From: Bog-375 sp049698695
Lineage (GTDB): Bacteria > Acidobacteriota > Terriglobia > Bryobacterales > Bryobacteraceae
Assembly: GCA_049698695.1 (NCBI GenBank)
Contig: JBAVYH010000100.1
Location: 5,143 to 69,142, forward strand
Length of the DNA stretch: 64,000 nucleotides
Direction of reading: 5' to 3'
The notes under the pieces were generated by a model that was not told the DNA's origin, made no database searches, and saw only the letters and a list, made by a program, of their open reading frames with translations. Of the stretch, positions 17,683-26,152 are shown piece after piece (position 1 is the first letter of the stretch; each line of letters begins with the position of its first letter). The position numbers were made by a program, and so were the translations under genes.

Positions 17683-18517
17683 TCCCCACGTTGACGTGTT
17701 CGTTCCCGACAATCTGCCGCCCGCCGAGGCGCTGGCCCGCACCACCCACCTGACCATTGCCGCGCACCAGGACGATATCGAAATCATGGCCTACCACGGT
17801 ATCGCCGAGTGTTTCGGCATCGCGGACCGCTGGTTCACGGGCGTGGTGGCGACCAACGGCGCCGGCAGCCCGCGCTCCGGCATCTACGCCGATTGCACCG
17901 ATCAGGATATGCAGCGCGTGCGCATCCAGGAGCAGCGCAAAGCCGCCTTCGTCGGTGAGTATGCCTGCCAGATCCAGCTCGGCTATTCGAGCTCCCAGGT
18001 CAAGGATCCGGCCGGCCCGCTGGCTGGCGACCTGTGCGCCATCCTGCGCGCCGCCAAGCCGCAAGTCGTCTACCTGCACAATCTGGCGGACAAGCACGAC
18101 ACTCATGTCGCGGTCGCCCTGCGGGCCATCGCCGCGCTGCGAACCGTGCGCGCGGAAACCCGGCCCCGCGCCGTCTACGGCTGTGAAGTTTGGCGCGACC
18201 TCGATTGGCTGCCCGATCAGGACAAGCGGCCGCTTCCGGTGTCCGCCCGCTCCAATATCGCCGCCGCCCTGGTGGGCGTTTTCGATTCCCAGGTCTCCGG
18301 CGGCAAGCGCTACGACCTCGCCACCGCCGGCCGCCGCCTGGCCCACGCCACTTACTTCGCCTCGCACTCGACCGACCAGGAAGCCGCGCTCAGTTTCGCC
18401 ATGGATCTCACCCCCCTGATCGACGATCCCACCCTCCCCATCGCCGCCTACGTGCTCTCCTTCATCGACCGCTTTCGCGAGGACGTAGCCCGGCGGCTGC
18501 AAGGGGCGCCGCGATGA
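17669..18517 (+). CDS. PIG-L (LmbE-like) deacetylase
   Basis: PIG-L enzymes are zinc-dependent N-deacetylases acting on GlcNAc-type conjugates. The metal motif appears as IAAHQDDIEIMAYHG, in which the usual Pro of AHPDD is replaced by Gln. A later HNLADKHDTHVAV supplies the third-ligand region. The ATG at 17669 has AAGGAGG six bases upstream and overlaps the preceding gene. At 282 residues the length is normal. Coupling to the sugar-kinase-like gene suggests a two-step amino-sugar pathway. Confidence 0.82.
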   Translation: MFPSNPHVDVFVPDNLPPAEALARTTHLTIAAHQDDIEIMAYHGIAECFGIADRWFTGVVATNGAGSPRSGIYADCTDQDMQRVRIQEQRKAAFVGEYACQIQLGYSSSQVKDPAGPLAGDLCAILRAAKPQVVYLHNLADKHDTHVAVALRAIAALRTVRAETRPRAVYGCEVWRDLDWLPDQDKRPLPVSARSNIAAALVGVFDSQVSGGKRYDLATAGRRLAHATYFASHSTDQEAALSFAMDLTPLIDDPTLPIAAYVLSFIDRFREDVARRLQGAPR

Positions 18518-18646
18518 GAGTCTGGAGCATCCGCAACTCCGCTGGGGCATTTCACCCAACCCGCTCTTCCAGACGCCTCGTAATTTGTTGATCCTGCGTG
18601 GTTTTCCTTTGGAAGCAGGGGTGCTGTACAATCAATCCGCACCCCT

Positions 18647-18883
18647 ATGTTCCGATTCGATCAATTGATCCGCCGCGACATGATCATTCGTGACGTGAAA
18701 CAACGCCACCCGGCAACCAGAACTGTCTTCGACAACTTACATTTCCGCGAAAGCTGCGACGATTGCGCCATCGAGACTGTGGCGCGCAAAAACGGCCTGC
18801 AAATTCCCGACGTCCTGGACGCGCTCAATCGCGCCGCCTTCGGGTCGCAGGCGGAGAGCGACGAACATGCAAGCCACCAATAA
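18647..18883 (+). CDS. DUF542/ScdA N-terminal-like small protein
   Basis: This 78-residue protein contains HPATRTVFDNLHFRESCDDC followed by a helical ETVARKNGLQIPDVLDALN segment. It resembles the DUF542 domain at the N-terminus of RIC/ScdA iron-sulfur repair proteins, with a CxxC pair as the likely redox or metal site. The C-terminal hemerythrin part of ScdA is absent. The stop overlaps the next gene by 17 bases, so it is translated together with the acyl-CoA synthetase. It may start at 18647 or at the ATG at 18680. Confidence 0.6.
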   Translation: MFRFDQLIRRDMIIRDVKQRHPATRTVFDNLHFRESCDDCAIETVARKNGLQIPDVLDALNRAAFGSQAESDEHASHQ

Positions 18884-21608
18884 GATCACGCGCAAGAAGA
18901 AGAAACAGAGTCCGATAAACCAGCCGTTGGAGGTGTTTTTCACCCCCAAGACGGTGGCCGTGATTGGCGCCACCGAAACGGCCAACTCGGTGGGCCGGAC
19001 GCTGTTGTGGAACCTGGTCACCTCTCCCTTCGGCGGCACCGTTTACCCGGTGAATCCGAAGCGGCCCAGCGTGTTGGGCGTGAAGGCTTACAAGTCCGTC
19101 GCGGAAATTCCGGAAGACGTCGACCTGGCGGTGATCGTGACGCCGCCGCCTTCGATTCCGGGCTTGATCAAAGAGTGCGGTGAGAACGGCGTGCGCGGCG
19201 CGATTGTGATTTCGGCCGGCTTCAAGGAGGTCGGCCCCGCAGGCGCGGCGCTCGAACAGCAGCTTCTGGCCGCGGCGCAGACGGCCGGCATCCGCGTCAT
19301 CGGTCCCAACTGTCTGGGTGTGATGGCTCCGCTCACCGGCATGAACGCCACCTTTGCCACCACCATCGCGCGCCCCGGCTCGGTCGGCTTCATCAGCCAG
19401 AGCGGGGCCTTGTGCACTGCGGTGCTCGATTGGAGCCTCAAGGAAATGGTGGGCTTCAGCGCATTCGTTTCGGTGGGCTCGATGGTGGATGTCGGCTGGG
19501 GCGACCTGATCTATCACCTCGGCAACGACCCGAGAACCAAGTCCATCGTCTGCTATATGGAGTCGATCGGCGACGCCCGCTCGTTCATTTCCGCCGCCCG
19601 CGAAGTGGCGCTCAACAAGCCGATCATCATCATCAAACCGGGGCGCAGCGCGGCCGCAGCCAAGGCGGCCGCTTCCCATACCGGCGCGCTCACCGGTTCC
19701 GACGAGGTGCTGGAGGCTGCCTTCCGCCGCTGCGGCGTATTGCGCGTCGCCAACATCGCCGATCTCTTTTACATGGCCGAAGTGTTGTCCAAGCAACCCC
19801 GGCCACAGGGGCCGCGGCTCACCATCGTTACCAACGCAGGCGGTCCCGGCGTGCTAGCCACCGACGCTCTCATCATGGGCGGCGGCGAACTGGCCGAGAT
19901 CTCCCCGGAAGCCATGGAGGCCTTTAGCGCCGTATTGCCTCCCACCTGGAGCCACGGCAACCCGGTCGACATCATTGGCGACGCCTCCCCCGAGCGCTAC
20001 GCCAAAGCGCTCGAGATCGCCGCCAAGGATCCCAACTCCGATGGCATGCTGGTGATCCTGACGCCGCAGGCCATGACCGATCCCACGCAGATCGCCGAGC
20101 AGTTAAAGCCGCTGGCCAAGCAGGAAGGGAAGCCGCTGCTGGCAAGCTGGATGGGCGGCGTGGACGTAGCCGCGGGTGAGGCGATTCTGAACCGCGCCAA
20201 TATCCCCACCTTCCCCTACCCCGATACCGCTGCCCGCGCCTTCAATTACATGTGGCGCTACAGCTATAACTTGCGCGGTCTCTACGAAACCCCGGCCCTG
20301 GCGGAAGATTCGGGGGATTGGGTTCCCGATCGTGCGCTCGTCGCCCAAATCGTCCAGACATCGCGCGATCGCGGCCGCACCATCCTGACCGAATCCGAAT
20401 CCAAGCAGGTTTTGGCGGCTTATGGCATCCCTACTACGGCCACTATCATTGCCGCCGATGCTGCGGCCGCGGTCCAAGCCGCCGGCCAGATCGGCTATCC
20501 GGTGGTGCTCAAGATCTACTCGGAAACCATCACCCACAAGACCGATGTCGGCGGCGTGCAGCTCAACTTGAGCAACGCCCAAGCCGTCGAGAAGGCGTTC
20601 GTGGCGATTCAGACCTCGGTGGTGGAGAAGGCCGGCGCGGAGCACTTTCAGGGCGTCACGGTGCAGCCCATGGTCCGGCTCAAGGATGCGTATGAGCTGA
20701 TTGTCGGCTCCAGCCTCGATCCCCAGTTCGGACCCGTGCTGCTATTCGGCACCGGTGGGCAACTGGTCGAAGTGTTCAAAGACCGCTCGCTGGCGCTGCC
20801 CCCGCTCAACACCACGCTGGCGCGGCGTATGCTCGAGCAGACCAAAATCTACAAGGCGCTCAAGGGCGTCCGTGGCCGGAAGCCGGTCGATCTGGCGGCG
20901 CTCGAATTGTTGATGGTTCGCTTCAGCACCCTGGTGGCCGAGCAGCGCTGGATCAAGGAGATCGATATCAACCCGCTGCTGGCTTCGCCCGACGGCCTGA
21001 TGGCGCTCGATGCCCGCGTGGTGGTCTATGGGCCCGAAGTGACTCTCGATCAGATCCCCAAAATGGCGATCCGGCCTTATCCCACGCGCTACGTGGGGCC
21101 GTTTACCCTCAAAGACGGCAACGTGGTCACCATCCGCCCCATCCGGCCGGAGGACGAGCCAACCATGGTGCGCTTCCACAAGACGCTTTCCGAGCGCAGC
21201 GTCTACCTGCGGTTCTTCCACTTGATGAATCTTGAACAGCGCACCAAGCACGAACGCTTGATGCGCACCTGCTTCATCGATTACGACCGCGAGATGGCGC
21301 TGGTGGCTGAACGCCGCAACCCGGAGACCGGCGAACCGGAGATCCTGGGCGTGAGCCGGATGACCAAGGTCCACGGCACGGAGGGAGCCGAGGTAGCGGT
21401 GGTGGTGAGCGACCAGTGGCACGGCCGCGGCCTCGGCAAAGAGTTGATGGCGCGCTTGCTGATCGTCGCCGCCGATGACAAGGTCCCAATGCTCACCGCC
21501 AACATCCTGCCCGACAACCGCGACATGACCCGCGTCTTCGAGAAGCTCGGCTTTTCGCTGACCCACAACATGGAAGACGAGCTGGTCCACGCCGAATTCA
21601 AGCTGTAG
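18867..21608 (+). CDS. ADP-forming acyl-CoA synthetase fused to GNAT acetyltransferase
   Basis: This 913-residue protein has four parts: a CoA-binding domain (VAVIGATETANSVGRTLLWN), a succinyl-CoA-ligase-like domain with the phospho-His loop SHTGALTGSDEV, an ATP-grasp domain (about 490-720; VVLKIYSETITHKTDVGGVQ), and a C-terminal GNAT domain (about 750-905) with the acetyl-CoA loop HGRGLGKELM. Proteins of this plan include the Pat/PatZ lysine acetyltransferases that silence acetyl-CoA synthetase, and active NDP-forming acetate-CoA ligases. Because the His loop and ATP-grasp elements look intact, ligase activity remains possible here. It overlaps the DUF542 gene. Confidence 0.9.
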   Translation: MQATNKITRKKKKQSPINQPLEVFFTPKTVAVIGATETANSVGRTLLWNLVTSPFGGTVYPVNPKRPSVLGVKAYKSVAEIPEDVDLAVIVTPPPSIPGLIKECGENGVRGAIVISAGFKEVGPAGAALEQQLLAAAQTAGIRVIGPNCLGVMAPLTGMNATFATTIARPGSVGFISQSGALCTAVLDWSLKEMVGFSAFVSVGSMVDVGWGDLIYHLGNDPRTKSIVCYMESIGDARSFISAAREVALNKPIIIIKPGRSAAAAKAAASHTGALTGSDEVLEAAFRRCGVLRVANIADLFYMAEVLSKQPRPQGPRLTIVTNAGGPGVLATDALIMGGGELAEISPEAMEAFSAVLPPTWSHGNPVDIIGDASPERYAKALEIAAKDPNSDGMLVILTPQAMTDPTQIAEQLKPLAKQEGKPLLASWMGGVDVAAGEAILNRANIPTFPYPDTAARAFNYMWRYSYNLRGLYETPALAEDSGDWVPDRALVAQIVQTSRDRGRTILTESESKQVLAAYGIPTTATIIAADAAAAVQAAGQIGYPVVLKIYSETITHKTDVGGVQLNLSNAQAVEKAFVAIQTSVVEKAGAEHFQGVTVQPMVRLKDAYELIVGSSLDPQFGPVLLFGTGGQLVEVFKDRSLALPPLNTTLARRMLEQTKIYKALKGVRGRKPVDLAALELLMVRFSTLVAEQRWIKEIDINPLLASPDGLMALDARVVVYGPEVTLDQIPKMAIRPYPTRYVGPFTLKDGNVVTIRPIRPEDEPTMVRFHKTLSERSVYLRFFHLMNLEQRTKHERLMRTCFIDYDREMALVAERRNPETGEPEILGVSRMTKVHGTEGAEVAVVVSDQWHGRGLGKELMARLLIVAADDKVPMLTANILPDNRDMTRVFEKLGFSLTHNMEDELVHAEFKL

Positions 21609-21746
21609 GGGCCGATGGAGCGCTGGCAGCACACATAGCGTGCAGTCGAGTTCGCGCAGTTCAACAGGCTGTCCGCCATTGGCGATCATCCTATCAAACG
21701 GCGGCGTGCACACCCTTTCGCGGACATCCATGATAGACTCCGGCGT

Positions 21747-22823
21747 ATGATGCGATCCATCGTGCTCGTGGCTTTGGCGGTCGCGCCCGCCCTCGCGCAG
21801 CCATCCACGCCTCAACCATCCTGGCCGGTCAAGCAAGGCGACGCACTGCTGCGCGACTTCAAGTTCGCCGACGGCGGGTCGCTGCCCGAAGTGAAAATCC
21901 ATTACCGCACGGTCGGCTCGCCGCGACGCGACGCGCACGGCCACGTGACGAATGCCGTCATGCTGCTGCACGGCACGTCGGGCTCGGGAGCGCAGTTTCT
22001 CAACCCCATTTTTTCGAACGAACTGTTTCCGCCGGGGCAGCCGCTCGATATCGCCAGGTTCTACGTCATTATGCCCGACGGCATCGGCCACGGCGCTTCG
22101 TCCAAGCCCAGCGACGGGCTGCATACTCACTTCCCCCGCTACGGCTACACCGACATGGTCGAGGCGCAGCGCCGCATGCTGGTCGAGGGCCTCGGCGTGG
22201 ATCGCCTCCGCCTGCTCCTCGGCACGTCGATGGGCTGCATGCACGCATACGTCTGGGCCGAGACGCACCCCGAATTTCTGCAGGCGGCCATGCCGCTGGC
22301 ATGCCTGCCTACACAGATCTCTGGCCGCAACCTGGCCTGGCGCATGACCGCCATCGAAGCCATCCGCAACGACCCCGACTGGCGGTCGGGCGACTACACC
22401 GCGCAGCCGCCCGGCCTGCGTACAGCGCTTAGTATGCTTGCTTTCGTGGGCGGCAATCCGCTCACCTGGCAGAAGGCCGGCCCCGACCGCGAAAAGGCCC
22501 TGGCCTACTTCCACCGTATCGTCGAAACGCGACTGCGGACCGCCGACGCCAACGACATCATGTATGCGGTGGACGCCTCGCACGACTACAACCCGGCGCC
22601 GGGCCTCGCAAAAATCCGCACGCCGATGATGCACATCAATTTCTCCGACGACACCATCAATCCCCCGGAGCTGCACATCGCCGAGACATTGCTGAAACAA
22701 GCGCCGACGGTCACCTTCGAGCTCTATCCGTACACGCCCGACACAATCGGCCACGGCTCGCACACCAAGGCGGCGCTCTGGAAAGACCGGCTGGTGAAGT
22801 TCTTGCAGGCAACCGAACGGTAG
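21747..22823 (+). CDS. secreted homoserine acetyltransferase-like alpha/beta hydrolase
   Basis: A signal peptide (SIVLVALAVAPALAQ) precedes a 340-residue alpha/beta fold similar to MetX/homoserine O-acetyltransferase. The oxyanion region is VMLLHGTSGSGAQF, the nucleophile elbow LLGTSMGCMHAYVWA, the acid in FSDDTINPPELH and the His in TIGHGSHTKAALW. Export makes a biosynthetic MetX role unlikely, so I call it a hydrolase. It stands alone and its substrate is unknown. Confidence 0.78.
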   Translation: MMRSIVLVALAVAPALAQPSTPQPSWPVKQGDALLRDFKFADGGSLPEVKIHYRTVGSPRRDAHGHVTNAVMLLHGTSGSGAQFLNPIFSNELFPPGQPLDIARFYVIMPDGIGHGASSKPSDGLHTHFPRYGYTDMVEAQRRMLVEGLGVDRLRLLLGTSMGCMHAYVWAETHPEFLQAAMPLACLPTQISGRNLAWRMTAIEAIRNDPDWRSGDYTAQPPGLRTALSMLAFVGGNPLTWQKAGPDREKALAYFHRIVETRLRTADANDIMYAVDASHDYNPAPGLAKIRTPMMHINFSDDTINPPELHIAETLLKQAPTVTFELYPYTPDTIGHGSHTKAALWKDRLVKFLQATER

Positions 22824-22947
22824 ACCGGCAAAGAATGCGTGAAATGGCGGTAGTCCGTAAGAAGTATAGGGGATCCATGAAACCTTTAGATAAGGGCCGC
22901 TCATCATCGAATGTGAGATAACCGAAATCGAGGGGGAGGGTTCGAAC

Positions 22948-23334
22948 TTGCCGATTGCCGTGTTGAGGCTCGGGTCACCGAGGAGACCGAACGAGGGACT
23001 GCGGCTTGGCACCGTTCGCAGACCGCCGCGCGGCGTGCCGAAAACGCAATTCGCCAAGCTCGACTTTTACGATGTCTGGCTGCCCAATCTGGCGCCGGGC
23101 CAGGCGTTGGTGTCGTTAGCCCAACGGTCGCACGACGAGCGGTCATGGAAAACGTTCGAGCGGAAATTCCGCACCGAGATGAACCAGCCGGATGCGTCTC
23201 GAGTCCTGGATCTGCTGGCGGCCCTTTCTCGTCAAACCAACTTCTCGTTGGGTTGTTACTGTGAGAACGAGGATCGGTGCCACCGCTCGATTCTGAAGAG
23301 ACTGCTTGCCGAGCGTGGCGCCGAATTCTCCTGA
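22948..23334 (+). CDS. DUF488 family protein
   Basis: This 128-residue protein ends with GCYCENEDRCHRSILKRLL, the conserved Cys/His signature of DUF488 proteins, and has the WLPNLAPG and FERKFRTEM segments of the family. Function is unknown; a nuclease-like or nucleoside-processing role has been proposed for relatives. The start is a TTG preceded by a strong GGGGGAGG sequence eight bases upstream. Confidence 0.72.
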   Translation: MPIAVLRLGSPRRPNEGLRLGTVRRPPRGVPKTQFAKLDFYDVWLPNLAPGQALVSLAQRSHDERSWKTFERKFRTEMNQPDASRVLDLLAALSRQTNFSLGCYCENEDRCHRSILKRLLAERGAEFS

Positions 23335-23443
23335 ACGCCCGATTCTTCGATGTTCGGCCTGCCCAAGATTCACTCCCGGCCCTTCGACGCCAAATTCGTT
23401 TTCAATTCCAGCTCGGACGGATTACGGTACGCTGAAGGTGAGC

Positions 23444-24268
23444 ATGATCGGCATGGCGGTGGCCCTCTTCGCGACGGCGTTGCCGAACGCAGTGGTGCTG
23501 CGGCCGGTGGTGAACATGTACTCCAAGCCGTCGGAAGACGCCGACGTGGTCTCGCAGGCAATCTACGGTTCCAATGCAGCCGTGGTCGAGCAGCGCAACG
23601 GCTGGGCCCGGATTCGCACGGCGGATGAATACAGCGGCTGGGCGCCGCTGGCCGCACTGAAGATTGGTTCGCCCTATGCCGCTTCGGGCCGAGTGGCAAT
23701 GGTCTCCAGTCTGTTCGCGCACATTTACCGCGAACCCGATGTCACCGCGCACGCGCCCATTCTGACCGTGCCGTTCGAAACCAAACTGGAAATTGCCGAA
23801 GGCGAACAGGGGCATTGGCACCAGGCGCGGCTGGCAGACGGGCGCGCAGGCTGGGTGCAGGCGGGCGACGTGATCTTCGATGCCGCGCCTCTCGGCACCG
23901 CGGAGATGCTGGCGCTGAGCCGGCGTTTTCTCGGCCTGCCGTACACCTGGGGCGGAACTTCCAGCTTCGGCTACGATTGTTCCGGCTTGGTGCAAATGCT
24001 CGAGCGTCGCCATGGAGTGCCGCTGCCGCGCGATGCGCAGCCGCAAGCGGATTCGAGCCTCCTCGAGCCGATAACCTGGAAGGATCTCGCGCCCGGCGAC
24101 CTGCTGTATTTCGGCGCCTCGCCCCAGCACATCACACACACGGGCATGTACCTGGGCGAGGGCCAATTCATCAGCGCCACCACCTACCAGGCGCCCATGG
24201 TGCGCATAGACAGTCTGGATGACCCGCACTGGTCGCGCCTGCTGGTGGCGATGAGGAGAGTGGAATGA
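23444..24268 (+). CDS. NlpC/P60 (C40) peptidase with SH3 domains
   Basis: This 274-residue protein has an N-terminal hydrophobic signal (MIGMAVALFATALPNAVVL), two bacterial SH3-like modules and an NlpC/P60 domain. The catalytic Cys is in FGYDCSGLVQ and the His in HITHTGMYLG. The plan matches YkfC-type gamma-D-Glu-diamino acid endopeptidases, which clip peptidoglycan stem peptides. The next gene, a dipeptide epimerase, starts within its stop (ATGA), matching the ykfB/ykfC peptidoglycan-peptide recycling logic. I chose the ATG at 23444, which follows AAGG. Confidence 0.85.
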   Translation: MIGMAVALFATALPNAVVLRPVVNMYSKPSEDADVVSQAIYGSNAAVVEQRNGWARIRTADEYSGWAPLAALKIGSPYAASGRVAMVSSLFAHIYREPDVTAHAPILTVPFETKLEIAEGEQGHWHQARLADGRAGWVQAGDVIFDAAPLGTAEMLALSRRFLGLPYTWGGTSSFGYDCSGLVQMLERRHGVPLPRDAQPQADSSLLEPITWKDLAPGDLLYFGASPQHITHTGMYLGEGQFISATTYQAPMVRIDSLDDPHWSRLLVAMRRVE

Positions 24269-25356
24269 ACCGGAGGAACTTTGTCAGGAGCGCGGCGGCG
24301 GCCTATCCGCTGAGCCGGCTGTCGGCGGCAGGTGGGGGCGCGGCGCTCGAAACCAAAATCGTCCGCCTCAACCTGCAGCATACCTGGACCACCACCATGT
24401 CGTCGAGCACGTACCGCGACACGCTGTATGTCGGCTACACGCGCGACGGCATCACCGGCCACGGCGAAGGTGCGCCCATCGTCCGCTACCATGAGGACGC
24501 CGTGGGCGCGCGGCAGGCGGTGGAGTCCGTGCGCTCGTTGTTGCTGGCGGCGAACCCGATGCAGTTTGCCAAGGTGATGGCAACCGTTTTCGGACGCGTG
24601 GAGGGCGCATGGGCCGGCAAGGCCGCCATCGATATCGCGTTGATGGATTGGGTCGGCCAGAAGCTGGGCATACCGCTCTACTCGTATTTCGGACTCGATC
24701 CCGCGGACGCGCCTGTGACCACGTTTTCGATCGGCATCGACACACCCGAAATCACGCGGCAGAAGACGCGCGAGGCCGCGGAGTACCCGGTGCTCAAGGT
24801 GAAGGTAGGCTTGGCCACCGACGAGCCGACCATCGAAGCCGTGCGCAGCGTAACTTCCAAGCCGCTCCGCGTGGACGCCAACGAAGGCTGGAAAGACAAG
24901 GAAGAGGCGGTGCGCAAGATCAACTGGCTGGAGAAGCAGGGGGTCGAGTTCATTGAGCAGCCGATGCCGGCGGACATGCTCGAGGAAACGCGCTGGGTGC
25001 ACGAGCGCGTGCACATTCCGATCATCGCCGACGAGGCCTGCCGGCACGCTTCCGACATTCCGAAACTCAAGGGCGCTTACGACGGCGTCAACATCAAGCT
25101 GGATAAGAGCGGCGGATTGCTGGAAGCGTGGCGCATGATCGCGGTGGCGAAATCACTGGGCATGAAAACGATGTTAGGCTGCATGGTGTCGAGCTCGGTT
25201 TCTGTCACCGCCGCCGCGCACCTGTCGCCGCTGGTGGATTACGCCGATCTCGACGGCAACCTGCTAATCGCCAACGACCCGTTCCACGGCGTGCGGGTGG
25301 AGAAAGGCAAGCTGATTTTGCCCGACCGGCCGGGGTTGGGGTTAGTGCCGGCGTAG
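24265..25356 (+). CDS. L-Ala-D/L-Glu-type dipeptide epimerase (enolase superfamily)
   Basis: This is a muconate-lactonizing-type enolase superfamily protein. The acid/base Lys is in YPVLKVKVGLA, metal ligands are in LRVDANEGW, EFIEQPMP and IIADEAC, and the second catalytic Lys is in NIKLDKSGG. It should epimerize L-Ala-D-Glu released from murein peptides. The N-terminus MNRRNFVRSAAAAYPLSRLS resembles a Tat signal, which would place the enzyme outside the cytoplasm, unusual for this family. It overlaps the NlpC/P60 gene by four bases, so the products probably act in sequence. Confidence 0.87.
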   Translation: MNRRNFVRSAAAAYPLSRLSAAGGGAALETKIVRLNLQHTWTTTMSSSTYRDTLYVGYTRDGITGHGEGAPIVRYHEDAVGARQAVESVRSLLLAANPMQFAKVMATVFGRVEGAWAGKAAIDIALMDWVGQKLGIPLYSYFGLDPADAPVTTFSIGIDTPEITRQKTREAAEYPVLKVKVGLATDEPTIEAVRSVTSKPLRVDANEGWKDKEEAVRKINWLEKQGVEFIEQPMPADMLEETRWVHERVHIPIIADEACRHASDIPKLKGAYDGVNIKLDKSGGLLEAWRMIAVAKSLGMKTMLGCMVSSSVSVTAAAHLSPLVDYADLDGNLLIANDPFHGVRVEKGKLILPDRPGLGLVPA

Positions 25357-25387
25357 GGCTGCCAGGAAATAACCAATTCAATCGCCT

Positions 25388-25471
25388 GCAACCGCTCCCT
25401 CACGGTCGCGGCTCCGATGCAACTTGGGAGGTGCCGCCCATTCGGAGCCACGACCGTTAGGGAGCGGTTGC
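25388..25471. repeat. 28-bp inverted repeat, MITE/terminator-like
   Basis: The arms at 25388-25415 and 25444-25471 are inverted copies differing at about two positions, separated by a 28-base spacer. The left arm begins GCAACCGCTCCCT. The element lies between convergent genes and its right arm supplies the last codons and stop of pyrF. It can fold into a long hairpin and may terminate transcription from both sides. The shape suggests a non-autonomous mobile repeat. Confidence 0.65.
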
Positions 25472-26152
25472 GCCACCAATCTCCTCTAGCAACCGCTCGA
25501 CTTCGGCGGCGGGATCGGCAGCCCGCGTTACCTGCCGGCCGATTACCAGGTAGCTGGCCCCGTCGCGCAAGGCTTCGGCGGGCGTGGCCACGCGCTGCTG
25601 ATCGCCGCGGTCGGCACCGGCCGAGCGCACGCCCGGTGTCACCAGAATCGGCGCCGGACCGAGGAGACGGCGCAGGTCAGCGGCCTCCAGCGGCGAAGCC
25701 ACTATGCCATCCACGCCGCACTCCATCGCGAGGCGCGCGCGGCGGCCCACCAGCTCTGCGATCTCGCCCTGGTAGCCCATCTCTTCGAAATCTTCGCGGC
25801 CGAAGCTGGTGAGCACGGTGACGGCAAGCAGTTTTAAGTCAGCGGCGGCCCGGCCTTCCACCGCCGCGCGCATCACCGAACCGACCGCGTGCACGGTCAG
25901 GAACCGCGCGCCGGTGCGCGCCACCTGCGCCACGGCGCGTTTCACGGTTTCCGGGATGTCGTACATTTTGAGATCGAGGAAAGCCTCTTTGCCCTGGCCG
26001 ATCAGCTCGCGCACGAATTCTGGACCGGCGGCAGAGTACAGCTCCAGCCCGACTTTGTAAAAATTCACGCGGTTGCCGATGCGCTTTACCAGATCGCGCG
26101 CTTCCGTAACGGTGTCCACGTCCAGGGCAATGATGATGGGGTTGTAGTTCAT
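25457..26152 (-). CDS. pyrF: orotidine-5'-phosphate decarboxylase
   Basis: PyrF decarboxylates OMP to UMP, the last step of de novo pyrimidine synthesis. The DxKxxD catalytic motif is present as FLDLKMYDIPETV, with IIALDVDTVTEA at the N-terminus, VTVLTSFGR in the middle and ILVTPGVRSAGAD plus YLVIGRQVT for phosphate binding. At 231 residues the length is normal. Its ATG overlaps the selD stop by four bases, so the two are translationally coupled. Its C-terminus runs into the inverted repeat described separately. Confidence 0.95.
   Translation of the reverse strand: MNYNPIIIALDVDTVTEARDLVKRIGNRVNFYKVGLELYSAAGPEFVRELIGQGKEAFLDLKMYDIPETVKRAVAQVARTGARFLTVHAVGSVMRAAVEGRAAADLKLLAVTVLTSFGREDFEEMGYQGEIAELVGRRARLAMECGVDGIVASPLEAADLRRLLGPAPILVTPGVRSAGADRGDQQRVATPAEALRDGASYLVIGRQVTRAADPAAEVERLLEEIGGATAP

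Noticed and set aside
17171..18631. 486-codon minus-strand frame
   Set aside because: It is antisense to the kinase-like and PIG-L genes and low in protein-like features.
20742..23057. 771-codon open frame on the minus strand
   Set aside because: It lies antisense to the acyl-CoA synthetase and hydrolase genes, has no domain-like sequence, and reflects GC-rich third positions.
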